Shown one piece after another: positions 8,861 through 18,185 of a stretch of 64,000 nucleotides of DNA; the stretch's first letter is position 1, and every line of letters starts with the position of its first letter. The stretch lies in assembly GCF_004353825.1 (NCBI RefSeq), contig NZ_SMNA01000011.1:62001-126000 (forward strand). Direction: 5' to 3'. The notes under the pieces are model-generated. The model had not been told where the DNA came from and made no database searches. It saw only the letters and a program-made list of their open reading frames with translations. The stretch is from Occultella glacieicola (GTDB lineage Bacteria > Actinomycetota > Actinomycetes > Actinomycetales > Beutenbergiaceae). The position numbers and the translations under genes were made by a program.

Positions 8861-9472
8861 TCAGACCTCGGACTTCGTGGACTCGAGCGCCTTCGCCTGC
8901 TGCACGAAGTAGTCGACGAACAGCCGGCCCACCGTCAGCACCACGAACCCGAGGGCTGCACCGCTGACCAGCGAGACGATCCCGCCGAGCAGGCTCCCCA
9001 CGCTGCCGTACGGGCCGAACGCCCAGAACTGTCCGATCGCGTTGAACAGCCCACCCACTGCGAGCACGCCCGCCAGCACGATGATCGCGATATACGCGAG
9101 CTTCGCCGTCTTCAGCGTCGAGGGTTGCGCGAACTCGGTGTCGAAGAGCCCGGGCCCACCCGGCGCCGTCGGGTACGGCGCGCCGCCGTACTGACCACCG
9201 AAGCCCTGCTGGCCCGGCTGGCCGTACTGGCCCTGTTGACCGTGCGGGCCCTCCTGGCCGTATTGGCCCTGCTGTGCTGGTTGCCCGGGCTGCTGGCCGT
9301 GCTGCGGGTAGCCGGCGGGCTGCCCGTAGGCGCCCGGAGCCTGGCTCGCCTGCCCGTACGCATCCTGGACCGGAGCCTGGCTCGCCTGCCCGTACTCACC
9401 GGACGGGTTCTGTGGTGCGCCGTACTGCCCGGGGACACCCTGCGGCGACTGTGGTGGCTGGTACTGGCTCAT
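8861..9472 (-). CDS. DUF4282 membrane protein with Q/G/Y/P-rich N-terminus
   Basis: 203 residues from an ATG with GAGGGG upstream; a longer frame begins 45 bases earlier but lacks a ribosome site. Residues 1 to about 105 are low-complexity GQYGQ/GQASQAP repeats. From about residue 110 (LFDTEFAQPSTLKTAKLAYI) the protein matches the DUF4282 pattern, with two membrane helices and an amphipathic tail (LFVDYFVQQAKALEST). Function unknown; such Gly/Gln-rich membrane proteins are common in actinobacteria. Confidence 0.8.
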   Translation of the reverse strand: MSQYQPPQSPQGVPGQYGAPQNPSGEYGQASQAPVQDAYGQASQAPGAYGQPAGYPQHGQQPGQPAQQGQYGQEGPHGQQGQYGQPGQQGFGGQYGGAPYPTAPGGPGLFDTEFAQPSTLKTAKLAYIAIIVLAGVLAVGGLFNAIGQFWAFGPYGSVGSLLGGIVSLVSGAALGFVVLTVGRLFVDYFVQQAKALESTKSEV

Positions 9473-9703
9473 GTGTCGAAACCCCTCGGAGAACGTGATC
9501 GGCTGCGCAGGCATCACCCGCGCTCAGCAACCTTAGGCCCCCAGCCCCACGGGTCCGGCAGGGCGGGTGGGCAGTCCTACCCGTCGGACGCCGGCGGCCG
9601 GCCGGCTCCGCGACCGCCCCACCACCCGCGGACCCCGGTCTTGTGCCCGGCAGCGGGCGCTCAGTACGGTCGGTCCTGACCGACCAGGAACAGGAGACAC
9701 CAC

Positions 9704-10198
9704 GTGAGCGACGCCCGCGCCACCGGCTACCTGCGGGAGAACACCAGTGGCCTGGAACTCGTGTTCGAGCGCACCCTCGAGGCTCCGGTCGCCGAGATCT
9801 GGTCCGCGCTGACCACTTCCGAGGGCACGGCCTCCTGGATCGGCACCTGGACCGGCGACGCCCGGGAGGGCGGCACCGTCTCGTTCACGATGACCGCCGA
9901 GGACAGCGCCGAGCCGGAGGACGTCACGATCCTGGAGTGCCAGGCACCGAGCCGGCTCCAGGTCGAGTTCTCCAGCGAGGCCGGGGTGTGGCACCTGGAG
10001 GCCGACCTGCAGGAGGTCGACGGCGTCACCAGGCTCGAGTTCTCGCAGCTGCTCGATCAGGGCCAGGACATCACCGGCATCGGCCCTGGTTGGGACTTCT
10101 ACCTGGACCGCCTGGTGGCGTCCCGCACCGGCGCGGCGATGCCGTCCTGGGACGACTACCACCCCGCCCTCGCCGAGCACTACGCCGGACTCGGCTGA
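9704..10198 (+). CDS. SRPBCC (AHSA1-like) domain protein
   Basis: 164 residues from a GTG preceded by AGGAACAGGAG. The Bet v1-like fold is recognisable from FERTLEAPVAEIWSALTTSEGTASWIGTW at the N-terminus and the final helix (GWDFYLDRLVASRTG). Members bind hydrophobic ligands or act as Hsp90 co-chaperone-like proteins; no specific role can be assigned. Followed after 69 bases by the cupin gene on the same strand. Confidence 0.85.
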   Translation: MSDARATGYLRENTSGLELVFERTLEAPVAEIWSALTTSEGTASWIGTWTGDAREGGTVSFTMTAEDSAEPEDVTILECQAPSRLQVEFSSEAGVWHLEADLQEVDGVTRLEFSQLLDQGQDITGIGPGWDFYLDRLVASRTGAAMPSWDDYHPALAEHYAGLG

Positions 10199-10267
10199 TC
10201 CACTGTCGCGCGGCGGCGCCGTCGGGCAGGATGGGTGCAGCACACACCCGCCTGCGAAGGAGCGACG

Positions 10268-10654
10268 ATGACCAGCCACGAGGTCCGCGCCGGGGTCACG
10301 GACCTGGACGGTCTGGCCCGTGAACACCTGGCCCTGGCCGCCGAGTCCCCACACGGGCGCAGCGCGCACCTGTTCGTCCACGACGGGCCACTGCGTCAGA
10401 CCATCGTCGCGATCCTCGCCGGCTCCGAACTGCCCGAGCACAACGCCCCGCCGGCCGCGAGCCTGCAGGTACTGACCGGCCGGATCGTGCTCTGGAGCGC
10501 CGACGCCGAGGACGAGGTGGCCGCCGGCGGGGTCATCTCGATCCCGCAGACCCGGCACGGCGTGCGCGCCGTCGAGGACTCCGCGTTCGTGCTGACGGCG
10601 GTCACCTCGACCCCGCTGGGCGGTCGGGACTGGGGCATCAGCCAGGCGCACTGA
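10268..10654 (+). CDS. Small single-domain cupin protein
   Basis: 128 residues from an ATG with GAAGGAG upstream. The barrel pattern is visible in LPEHNAPPAASLQVLTGRIVLWSADAEDEVAAGGVISIPQTRHGV, with one cupin motif pair. The first motif has HN rather than the usual HxH, so metal binding is uncertain. Role unknown. Confidence 0.75.
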   Translation: MTSHEVRAGVTDLDGLAREHLALAAESPHGRSAHLFVHDGPLRQTIVAILAGSELPEHNAPPAASLQVLTGRIVLWSADAEDEVAAGGVISIPQTRHGVRAVEDSAFVLTAVTSTPLGGRDWGISQAH

Positions 10655-10707
10655 CCCTGCCGCGGACCGCCGGGAATGCCGGGCTACCCGTGCTCGTTGC
10701 CACCGAT

Positions 10708-11376
10708 ATGACGAAACCCTCCCTCACCGTTGACATCTGGTCCGACATCGCCTGCCCGTGGTGCTACATCGGCAAGCGGAAGTTCGAGGAGGGGCGCCGC
10801 GCCTACGACGGCGAGGTCGAGGTGCGCTACCACTCGTTCGAGCTCTCGCCGGACACGCCCGTCGACTTCGAGGGCAGTGAGGTGGACTTCCTCGCGACCC
10901 ACAAGGGCATGCCGGCCGGCCAGGTGCGGCAGATGCTCGACCGAGTCACCGCGATCGCCGCCGAGGTCGGGCTGACCTACGACTTCGGCACGCTTCGCCA
11001 CACGAACACCCTCCTCGCCCACCAGGCGCTGCACTACGCGAAGGCCGAGGGAAAGCAGCACGACCTCCTGGAGCGACTGTTCGCCGCGTACTTCGAGCAG
11101 GGCCGCCACCTCGGTCACGCCGAGGAACTTGCCGACCTCGGGGCCGAGGTCGGGCTGGACCGGGAAGCCCTGCTCGCCGCGCTCGAGGCGCAGACCTACG
11201 CCGACGACGTCCGCGCCGACCTCGACCAGGCCCGTGCGCTCGGGATCTCGGGCGTGCCGTTCTTCGTCATTGACGGCAAGTACGGCGTGTCCGGAGCCCA
11301 GAGCCCGGAGACGTTCACCGAGGTTTTGGAGCACGTCGCCGCCGACGAGGCTCGCGCCGGAGCCGGCGTTGAGTGA
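10708..11376 (+). CDS. DsbA family (FrnE-like) thiol oxidoreductase, probably cut short by a +1 frameshift
   Basis: 222 residues in this frame. The thioredoxin active site CPWC is at residues 16-19 (VDIWSDIACPWCYIGKRKFEEG) and the inserted helical domain and cis-Pro region (GVPFFVIDGKYGVSGAQ) are intact. The ATG at 10708 is preferred over a GTG at 10690 because homologues begin a few residues before the VDIWSD strand. The frame stops at GAGVE. The +1 frame continues in high-GC3 codons to CGPDGVC, which resembles the CGPDGC tail I recall for many FrnE-like proteins. The gene therefore probably lost its tail by a one-base change, or the sequence contains an error. Confidence 0.85.
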   Translation: MTKPSLTVDIWSDIACPWCYIGKRKFEEGRRAYDGEVEVRYHSFELSPDTPVDFEGSEVDFLATHKGMPAGQVRQMLDRVTAIAAEVGLTYDFGTLRHTNTLLAHQALHYAKAEGKQHDLLERLFAAYFEQGRHLGHAEELADLGAEVGLDREALLAALEAQTYADDVRADLDQARALGISGVPFFVIDGKYGVSGAQSPETFTEVLEHVAADEARAGAGVE

Positions 11377-11527
11377 GCCGGCGTTCCCTCCGCCGGCCAT
11401 GCCGGGCCCGGCCGGCCTCGCCTCGATCCCCGGGCTGCCGGACCTCGAGGCGGTCGGCTGGTGCGGGCCCGACGGCGTCTGTCACGTTGCTCAGGACCAC
11501 GCTCCTCAGGACCACGTTCCTCAGGAC
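11377..11527 (+). pseudogene. Out-of-frame C-terminal tail of the DsbA-like gene, with 15-bp tandem repeat
   Basis: In the +1 frame relative to the stop at 11376 this stretch encodes a Pro-rich linker followed by GWCGPDGVCHV. From 11492 it is followed by two 15-bp repeats (CAGGACCACG[CT]TCCT) plus a partial third, read as [12 protein letters not shown] at third positions stays high through the CGPDGVC part, as in coding DNA. The end overlaps the last codons of pckG on the other strand. Confidence 0.5.
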
Positions 11528-13488
11528 GCGGCGGCCGCCCGTACGGGCGCCGAGCCCGCCGACGAGACCGAGAGCCGGTGGCGCAGCGCGGCCAGCTGAC
11601 CCGTCAGCTCGGCCGGCAGCCGGTCGCCGAACCGCGCGAAGAAGTCCTCGGTGAGGTCGGCCTCAGCGAGCCACGCCTGCTCGTCGACGTCGAACAGGGC
11701 CGCCAGTGCGCCGTCGGACAGTTCGAGGCCGGCCAGGTCCAACTCGCCGGTGGCGGGCACCGTGCCGACCGGGCTCGGCCGGCCGGGCACCTCTCCGGCA
11801 ACCCGGCGCAGGACCCAGTCCAGCACCCTGGCGTTCTCCGAGAACCCGGGCCACAGGAAGCTCCCGTCGGTGCCCTTGCGGAACCAGTTCACGGCGAAGA
11901 TCTTCGGTGCACGCTCGCCGAGGACCTCACCGACGTCGAGCCAGTGCCCCCAGTGGTCGGCCATGTTGTAGCCGCAGAACGGGAGCATTGCGAACGGGTC
12001 CCGGCGCAGCTGCCCGACCGTGCCCTCGGCCGCCGCCGTCTGCTCCGAGGACACGGTGGCGCCGTAGAACACCCCGTGGGCCCAGTCCTGGCTCTGTGAG
12101 ACCAGCGGCACGTTGGTGGCGCGGCGGCCTCCGAACAGGATCGCGTCGACCGGCACGCCGGCGGGGTCGTCCCAGTGCTCGTCGATGACCGGGCACTGGT
12201 CCGCCGCCACCGTGAAGCGTGAGTTCGGGTGGGCCGCGGGCCGGCCCTGCGCCGCCCCGAGTTCGGGGGTCCAGTCCCGGCCCTGCCAGTCGACGAGATG
12301 CGCCGGCGCCTGCGGTGTGAGCCCTTCCCACCAGACGTCGCCGTCGTCGGTCAGAGCGACGTTCGTGAAGATGACGTCGTGGGCGAGGGTCTCGATCGCC
12401 GTCGGGTTCGTGGTGATCCCGGTGCCGGGAGCGACACCGAAGAAGCCGGCCTCGGGGTTGATCGCGCGGAGCCGGCCGTCGGGTCCGGGCCGCATCCAGA
12501 CGATGTCGTCGCCGAGGGTGGTCACCTGCCAGCCGGGGATCGACGGGCGCAGCATGGCCAGGTTCGTCTTGCCGCACGCGCTCGGGAACGCCGCGGCCAC
12601 GTGGTACGCGCGGCCGGAGGAGTGGGTGAGCCGGATCAGCAGCATGTGTTCGGCCAGCCAACCCTCGTCCCGGGCGATCGCTGAGGCGATCCGCAGGGCG
12701 TAGCACTTCTTGCCGAGCAGGGCGTTCCCGCCGTAGCCGGAGCCGTAGGACCAGATCTCCCGGGACTCGGGGAAGTGCGTGATGTATTTCGTGTCGTTGC
12801 AGGGCCAGGGCACGTCATCGATCGGCTCGCCGGAGGCACCGACCAGGGGCATGCCGACCGAGTGCACCGCGGGCACCCAGGAGGCGCCACCGGCGATCTG
12901 GTCCAGGGCCGCCGCGCCGACGCGCGTCATGATCCGCATGCTCGCCACGACGTACGGGGAGTCCGTGATCTCGATGCCGACCTGGGAGATCGGTCCGCCG
13001 ACCGGGCCCATGGAGAACGGCACCACGTACATCGTGCGACCACGCATGCTGCCGGCGAACACGTCGTCGAGGACCTCGCGCATCTCGGCGGGGTCCATCC
13101 AGTTGTTCGTCGGGCCGGCATCGACCTCACGCGCCGAGCAGATGTACGTGGCGGACTCGACCCGTGCCACGTCCGACGGCGCCGAGCGGGCCAGGTAGGA
13201 GCCGGGCCGGATCCGGGGGTTCAGCGGGATCAGGGTGCCGGCGTCGACGAGCGTCTCGATGATCCGGTCGTTCTCCGCGTCGGAGCCGTCGCACCAGTGC
13301 ACGGCGTCGGGCCGGGTGAGGGCGGCGATCCGGTCGACCCAGGCGCTCACCTCGGCCAGTGGGCGGCTCGGCAGCCGGGGGGCAGCCGCGCGGCGGTTGT
13401 CGAGTGCGCGGGACGGCCGCTCGGCGGTCAGCGCGACCGGGGACTCGATGACGTCGTCGTCGGATTCGTCGATGGCGGAGAGGAACAT
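11521..13488 (-). CDS. pckG: Phosphoenolpyruvate carboxykinase (GTP)
   Basis: 655 residues; converts oxaloacetate to PEP for gluconeogenesis. Family features include the nucleotide loop [15 protein letters not shown] with the reactive cysteine, the metal/substrate region [26 protein letters not shown], and [11 protein letters not shown]. Length matches the GTP-dependent enzyme. Start at the ATG with AAAGGTCC upstream; the frame continues to another ATG at 13560 that would overlap the promoter region. Divergent from a RamB-type regulator, with a perfect inverted repeat between them, which points to control by acetate or fatty-acid availability. Confidence 0.95.
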   Translation of the reverse strand: MFLSAIDESDDDVIESPVALTAERPSRALDNRRAAAPRLPSRPLAEVSAWVDRIAALTRPDAVHWCDGSDAENDRIIETLVDAGTLIPLNPRIRPGSYLARSAPSDVARVESATYICSAREVDAGPTNNWMDPAEMREVLDDVFAGSMRGRTMYVVPFSMGPVGGPISQVGIEITDSPYVVASMRIMTRVGAAALDQIAGGASWVPAVHSVGMPLVGASGEPIDDVPWPCNDTKYITHFPESREIWSYGSGYGGNALLGKKCYALRIASAIARDEGWLAEHMLLIRLTHSSGRAYHVAAAFPSACGKTNLAMLRPSIPGWQVTTLGDDIVWMRPGPDGRLRAINPEAGFFGVAPGTGITTNPTAIETLAHDVIFTNVALTDDGDVWWEGLTPQAPAHLVDWQGRDWTPELGAAQGRPAAHPNSRFTVAADQCPVIDEHWDDPAGVPVDAILFGGRRATNVPLVSQSQDWAHGVFYGATVSSEQTAAAEGTVGQLRRDPFAMLPFCGYNMADHWGHWLDVGEVLGERAPKIFAVNWFRKGTDGSFLWPGFSENARVLDWVLRRVAGEVPGRPSPVGTVPATGELDLAGLELSDGALAALFDVDEQAWLAEADLTEDFFARFGDRLPAELTGQLAALRHRLSVSSAGSAPVRAAAAS

Positions 13489-13565
13489 GTGCGGGACCTT
13501 TCGTCGCTGCGGGCCGGTGAGACCACACTGACGCGACTCGGATCGGATTCCCCGGTACATTCGCT

Positions 13566-13587
13566 GGCAACTTCTGCCGAAGTTGCC
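13566..13587. promoter_or_regulatory. Inverted repeat GGCAACTTC-N4-GAAGTTGCC, candidate RamB-type operator
   Basis: Perfect 9-bp arms with a 4-base spacer, located 14 bases before the ATG of the ramB-like gene and 78 bases before the pckG start. It resembles the known corynebacterial RamB motif only loosely (AACTT core). The position suggests autoregulation and control of pckG. Confidence 0.65.
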
Positions 13588-13600
13588 TTATCGTCAACTC

Positions 13601-15154
13601 ATGCGTCAGACCGGCGAGCCGTCGACTCAGCCCACGATCACCGCGCCGGTGATCCCGCTCGGCGGTGGCGTGCCCGGCGCCGAGCCCCCTGCCTCGCCGG
13701 CACCGGACGGGCTCACGCTCGGCCGCCGAATCCGGCACTTCCGGACCGAACGTGGTCTGACCCTCAAGGAACTCGCCGCGCGGGTCTCCTCCACCACCAG
13801 CCAGCTCTCGCACGTCGAGAACGGCAACCGGGAGCCGCGGCTGTCCCTGATCTCCGCGATCGCCACGGAGCTCGAGGTGGGCGTGGCCGACCTGCTCGAG
13901 CCGGCGCCGCCGCCGGACCGCCGCGCGGCGCTCGAGATCGCGCTCGACCGGGCCCAACGGAGCACTCTGTACGCCGGGCTCGGGGTCGCGCCGGTCCGGC
14001 CCGGCCGCACCGTGCCGCTGGGCGTCCTCGAGTCCTTGGTCGCGCTGCACACCGAGCTCGCCCGGCGCGCCGCGGAGGCCGTCGCCACCCCGGAGGAGGC
14101 CCGTCGGGCGAACACCGAGATCCGGAGGTTCATGCGGACCCGGGACAACTACCTACCCGAGATCGAGGAACTCGGCGAGGACCTGATCCGACGCGCCGGG
14201 TACACCTCCGGCGCGCTGACCCACAGCACCGTCTCCGAGATGGCTCGCACGCTCGGCTTCGAGATCATCCACGTGCCGGACCTGCCGCACTCCACGCGCA
14301 CCGTGACCGACCTCGCGAACGGACGGATCTATCTGCCTCCGGCCTCGATCCCCGGCGGGCACGGCCTGCGGTCCCTGGCGCTGCAGGCGATCGCGCACCG
14401 CGTGCTCGGACACACCCGTCCGGTCAGCTACGCGGACTTCCTGCGCCAGCGCTTGGAGATCACCTACTTCGCGGCGACCTGCCTGATCCCCCGCAGCGCC
14501 GCCGTCGAGTATCTCTCCGAGCGCAAGCGGAGCCGCGACCTCGCCATCGAGGACTTCCGCGACGCGTTCGGAGTGACCCATGAGGCGGCCGCGCTGCGGT
14601 TCACGAACCTGGCCACCTCGCACCTGGACCTGCCGCTCCACTTCCTGCGGGTCTCCGACGACGGCGCCCTCTACAAGGGCTACGAGAACGACGGGGTCGG
14701 CCTGCCCGCGGACGTGCACGGCGCGATCGAGGGCCAGTACGTCTGCCGGCACTGGGCGGCCCGGGCCGCGTTCGAGCGACGGACCCGCACCACCGAGTTC
14801 CACCAATACACCGACACCCCGGCCGGCACGTTCTGGTGCTCGACGCAGACCGGACGCTCGGACGCCGGGGAGTTCGCGATCACCGTGGGTGTGCCGTTCA
14901 ACCACGCCAAGTGGTTCCGCGGCCGCGAGACCGCCCGGCGGGCCGCCTCGACGTGTCCGGACGAGGCCTGCTGCCGGCGTCCGGCCGCCGACCTGAGCCG
15001 GCGCTGGCACGAGCACTCCTGGCCGAGCGCCGCGCTGCACGCGCAGATCCTCGCACCGCTCCCCTCCGGCACGTTCCCCGGCGTGGACGATGCCGAGGTG
15101 TACGCCTTCCTCGAGGCGAACGCGCCCGACGCCCGCTCGCGGGAGATCCCGTAG
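13601..15154 (+). CDS. RamB/ScfR-type transcriptional regulator (XRE HTH + ImmA/IrrE-like + ScfRs domain)
   Basis: 517 residues. An XRE helix-turn-helix lies at about residues 35-90 (LGRRIRHFRTERGLTLKELAARVSSTTSQLSHVENGNREPRL). A degenerate ImmA/IrrE-like region follows at about 230-330, where the metalloprotease HExxH reads AIAHRVLGH. The C-terminal short-chain-fatty-acyl regulator region contains the cysteine cluster CPDEACCRRP. This is the architecture of RamB, which senses acetate metabolism. The ATG at 13601 is chosen; a TTG 18 bases earlier lies inside the palindrome. No Shine-Dalgarno is visible, so translation may be leaderless. Likely regulates pckG and itself. Confidence 0.88.
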   Translation: MRQTGEPSTQPTITAPVIPLGGGVPGAEPPASPAPDGLTLGRRIRHFRTERGLTLKELAARVSSTTSQLSHVENGNREPRLSLISAIATELEVGVADLLEPAPPPDRRAALEIALDRAQRSTLYAGLGVAPVRPGRTVPLGVLESLVALHTELARRAAEAVATPEEARRANTEIRRFMRTRDNYLPEIEELGEDLIRRAGYTSGALTHSTVSEMARTLGFEIIHVPDLPHSTRTVTDLANGRIYLPPASIPGGHGLRSLALQAIAHRVLGHTRPVSYADFLRQRLEITYFAATCLIPRSAAVEYLSERKRSRDLAIEDFRDAFGVTHEAAALRFTNLATSHLDLPLHFLRVSDDGALYKGYENDGVGLPADVHGAIEGQYVCRHWAARAAFERRTRTTEFHQYTDTPAGTFWCSTQTGRSDAGEFAITVGVPFNHAKWFRGRETARRAASTCPDEACCRRPAADLSRRWHEHSWPSAALHAQILAPLPSGTFPGVDDAEVYAFLEANAPDARSREIP

Positions 15155-15259
15155 GGACGCGACCGCGACCGCGGTCACCGTGCTCACGCCAACCGGCGCA
15201 TCGCCCGCTGGAGCTACCGACGATGCCCGAACGCCGCCCAGCAGCGCTAGCCTCACCGA

Positions 15260-16609
15260 GTGATCAACGACGTCGCGCCCGGCGCCCCCACCGACGACGA
15301 CGCCGTCGCCGCGCTGGTGGCCCTGGTCCGTATCCCGACCGTCTCGGTGGGCGGTGAGCCCTCCACGGGAGTCCCGTTCACGGACTTCCTCGCCGAGCAC
15401 GCCCGCCGCTTCCCGCTGATGCACGCACGCCTGGACCTGACCCTGCTGGAAGGCACGGCGATGCTGTTCCACTGGCGCGGCGCATCGAGCGAGCGTCCCG
15501 TGGTGCTGATGGCGCACCTGGACGTCGTCGGCGTCGAGGAGGCCGATCCCTGGCGCCATCCGGCCTTCTCCGCAGAGATCTCCGACGGCGAGATCTGGGG
15601 GCGCGGCACGCTGGACGACAAGGGCTCCCTGGCCGCGCTGTGCGTCGCCGTGGAACGCCTGCTCGCGCGCGGCGTCACGCCGGCCCAGGACGTCTGGCTC
15701 AGCTTCGGCAACGGCGAGGAGGTGTCCGGTGCCGCCGCGTCGGCCGCGGTCGAGCAGCTACGGACCACCGGCGTGCGGCCCTGGTTCGTGCTCGACGAGG
15801 GCGGTGCGGTGGCGGCGCGCGCGTTCCCGGGCGTGTCCCGGCCGCTCGCCGTGATCGGGGTCGCCGAGAAGGGCACCACGACGGTCGAGCTCACGGTCGC
15901 CGGCCGCGGGGGCCACTCGTCCACGCCCGCCCGCGGGGACGCCGTCGCCCGACTGGCCCGCGCGATCGTGCGGCTGGACAGGTACAGCTTCCCCGCTTCC
16001 CTACCGGCTCCGACGATCGAGATGCTCACCCGCCTGGCCCCGCACGCCGCACCCGCGATGCGCCCGGTCCTCTCCCGCACCGGGCGGTTCGGCGGGGCGA
16101 TCACCAAGGCGCTGCAGGCGGCCGGGCCCGAGTCGGCCGCGATGACCCGCACGACGGCGGTGGTCACCACCCTGGCCGGCTCACCCGGGCACAACGTCCT
16201 CGCGTCGGTTGCCCGGGCCGGGGTGAACCTGCGGATCATGGTCGGGGACACCGTGGCCGGTACGGTCGAGCGGATCCGCCGGGTGATCGGGGACGACCGC
16301 GTCCGGATCACCGTGATCGATGCCAACGAGCCGTCGCCGATCTCCCCGTGGGACGACGACGCGTTCCGGCTGATCGAGACCGTGATCGCCGGGTCCCACC
16401 CGGACGCCATTCCCACGCCGTACGTGATGATGGGCGGCACCGATGCGCGGTTCTTCACGACGATCTGCCCACGCGTCTACCGCTTCGCACCCCTGCGGAT
16501 GAGCAAGGAGCAACGGGCCTCGATCCATGCCTATGACGAGCGGGTCGGGGTGCGCGACTACCTCGACGGCATCGGTTTCTATGTCGACCTGATCGAGCGG
16601 ATCGGCTGA
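15260..16609 (+). CDS. M20 family metallopeptidase (dipeptidase/carboxypeptidase)
   Basis: 449 residues from a GTG. Zinc-site motifs of clan MH are present: VVLMAHLDVVGV, then WGRGTLDDKG, the general-base pair GNGEEVSG, and the C-terminal MMGGTDARFF. The lid (dimerisation) domain lies between about residues 200 and 330 with GRGGHSSTP. Probably hydrolyses dipeptides or N-acyl amino acids (PM20D1/CNDP-like); substrate not predictable. The stop overlaps the start of the next gene by one base (TGATG), so it is coupled to an MFS transporter. Confidence 0.88.
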   Translation: MINDVAPGAPTDDDAVAALVALVRIPTVSVGGEPSTGVPFTDFLAEHARRFPLMHARLDLTLLEGTAMLFHWRGASSERPVVLMAHLDVVGVEEADPWRHPAFSAEISDGEIWGRGTLDDKGSLAALCVAVERLLARGVTPAQDVWLSFGNGEEVSGAAASAAVEQLRTTGVRPWFVLDEGGAVAARAFPGVSRPLAVIGVAEKGTTTVELTVAGRGGHSSTPARGDAVARLARAIVRLDRYSFPASLPAPTIEMLTRLAPHAAPAMRPVLSRTGRFGGAITKALQAAGPESAAMTRTTAVVTTLAGSPGHNVLASVARAGVNLRIMVGDTVAGTVERIRRVIGDDRVRITVIDANEPSPISPWDDDAFRLIETVIAGSHPDAIPTPYVMMGGTDARFFTTICPRVYRFAPLRMSKEQRASIHAYDERVGVRDYLDGIGFYVDLIERIG

Positions 16610-18081
16610 TGGACGACCGCGCGGCCCCGGCTCCGGGGTCGACGGAGCCGGCGACCGGGCCGAGTGCCGGCCCCACCCTGACGCACGGCCTGTGGGCGGT
16701 CGTCGGCTTCCTCATCTGCGTGGAACTCGCCTCCGGGATCCTCCAGGGCTTCTACACGCCGATCTTCTCCGACATCGCGACGCATCTGGGCATCCAGGAC
16801 GCGGACGTGAACTGGTTCGAGGCGGCGCAGCTGATCGTGTCCGCGCTGTGTGTGCCACTGCTGGCCCGGCTCGGGGACGTGATCGGGCACCGCAGGGTCC
16901 TGCTGCTCTCGACGGCGGTCACCGCGCTCGGGTCCTGGATGCTCGCGTTCTCTCCCACGTTCTCCACGTTCCTGATCGGCTGGGCGCTCCAGGGTGCGTA
17001 CGTCGTGTGGCTGCCGTTGGAGGTCGCGATCATCCACCGCCGCACGGCGGCGAGCGGCCAGCAGGCGCGCCTCACCCGCCGGGCCGCCGGGTTCCTGGTT
17101 GCCGGGCTGGAGGCCGGGGTGATCGTCGGGGCACTGACGTCCGGGGCGCTGGTCGAGGCGACGTCGATGACGGTGCTGCTGATGCTCCCGGCGGTCGCCG
17201 TGACCGTCTGCTTCGCCGTGATCTGGTTCGGCGTCGAGGACGTCGCCGGCACCTCGACGGGCGGGATCGACTGGGCCGGGCTCGGCATGATCACGACGGT
17301 GCTCGGACTCATCATGGCCGGGTTGATCACGATCCGGCTGCAGGGTCCGGGGAGCCCGCTGGCCTGGGCCCTGATCCTCGCCGGTCTGGTACTGGTGCTG
17401 CCGTTCGTGCGGATCGAGCGCGCGCTGGCCGAGCCGCTCATCGACGTCAGGCTGCTCATGCAGCCGGCGCAGTGGCCGGTGCAGCTGACCGCGTTCCTGT
17501 TCGGGATGTCCGTGCTCGGCGCACAGATCCCGCTGTCCACGTTCGCCCGCACCGACCCGGCGACGGCGGGTTTCGGCCTGGGTGCCAGCGCCGGCTTCGT
17601 CTCCACCTTGGTGGGGCTCTACGTGATCTCGATGGCCGCCGGCGCCCTGCTCGTGCCGGCGCTGGCCGGACTGATCGGCCCGCGCCGTTCACTCGTGGTC
17701 GCGGCGTTGCTGGTCGCGGTCGGCTATGCCCTGTTCCTGCCGTTCCACGACACCACCTGGCAGACGATGACGAACATGGCGGTGGCCGGTCTCGGCTCCG
17801 GCGCCCTGGTCGCCTCGCTCCCGGCTGCGGCTGCCGCGGCCGCGCCGCCGGAGCGGACCGGATTCGCGACCGGGATGACGAACGCCATCAAGACCGTGGG
17901 TGGGGCGATCGCGTCCTCGGTGTTCGCGATCGCGCTGGCCGCGACCGGGTCGCTCGAGGGACCGGCCGCCGGGCACGCACCACTGTCCGGCTACCTCACC
18001 GTCTGGGCGGTGTGCGCCGTGACCGCGCTGGTGGCGGCGGTGTGTCTGCTGCTCGTGCCGAGGACCGCGTTCGGCGACTGA
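16609..18081 (+). CDS. MFS transporter, DHA2-like
   Basis: 490 residues with about 13-14 hydrophobic segments. The A-motif region after helix 2 reads LLARLGDVIGHRRVLLLS. C-terminal helices and length fit the drug:proton antiporter-2 class. Coupled to the upstream M20 peptidase, so it might import or export a peptide-like compound rather than a drug. Followed by a strong hairpin terminator. Confidence 0.83.
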   Translation: MDDRAAPAPGSTEPATGPSAGPTLTHGLWAVVGFLICVELASGILQGFYTPIFSDIATHLGIQDADVNWFEAAQLIVSALCVPLLARLGDVIGHRRVLLLSTAVTALGSWMLAFSPTFSTFLIGWALQGAYVVWLPLEVAIIHRRTAASGQQARLTRRAAGFLVAGLEAGVIVGALTSGALVEATSMTVLLMLPAVAVTVCFAVIWFGVEDVAGTSTGGIDWAGLGMITTVLGLIMAGLITIRLQGPGSPLAWALILAGLVLVLPFVRIERALAEPLIDVRLLMQPAQWPVQLTAFLFGMSVLGAQIPLSTFARTDPATAGFGLGASAGFVSTLVGLYVISMAAGALLVPALAGLIGPRRSLVVAALLVAVGYALFLPFHDTTWQTMTNMAVAGLGSGALVASLPAAAAAAAPPERTGFATGMTNAIKTVGGAIASSVFAIALAATGSLEGPAAGHAPLSGYLTVWAVCAVTALVAAVCLLLVPRTAFGD

Positions 18082-18107
18082 ACCCGGCTCGGCCGGCTCA
18101 CGCACGC

Positions 18108-18142
18108 GAACGCCCGACGGCGGGGGCTGCCGTCGGGCGTTC
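18108..18142. terminator. Strong hairpin between convergent genes
   Basis: 14-bp perfect stem (GAACGCCCGACGGC and its complement) with a 7-base loop. No T-tract, as is usual in high-GC actinobacteria. It sits between the MFS gene and the convergent Ser/Pro/Ala-repeat gene and could serve both. Confidence 0.75.
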
Positions 18143-18185
18143 GGGTGGCCGGATGCCGGTCTCCCGTGGGAGGTCGACCGCGCGG

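Noticed and set aside
9643-10323. Arg/Gly-rich open frames covering the SRPBCC and cupin genes
   Set aside because: They are out-of-frame shadows of the high-GC genes with no family signature.
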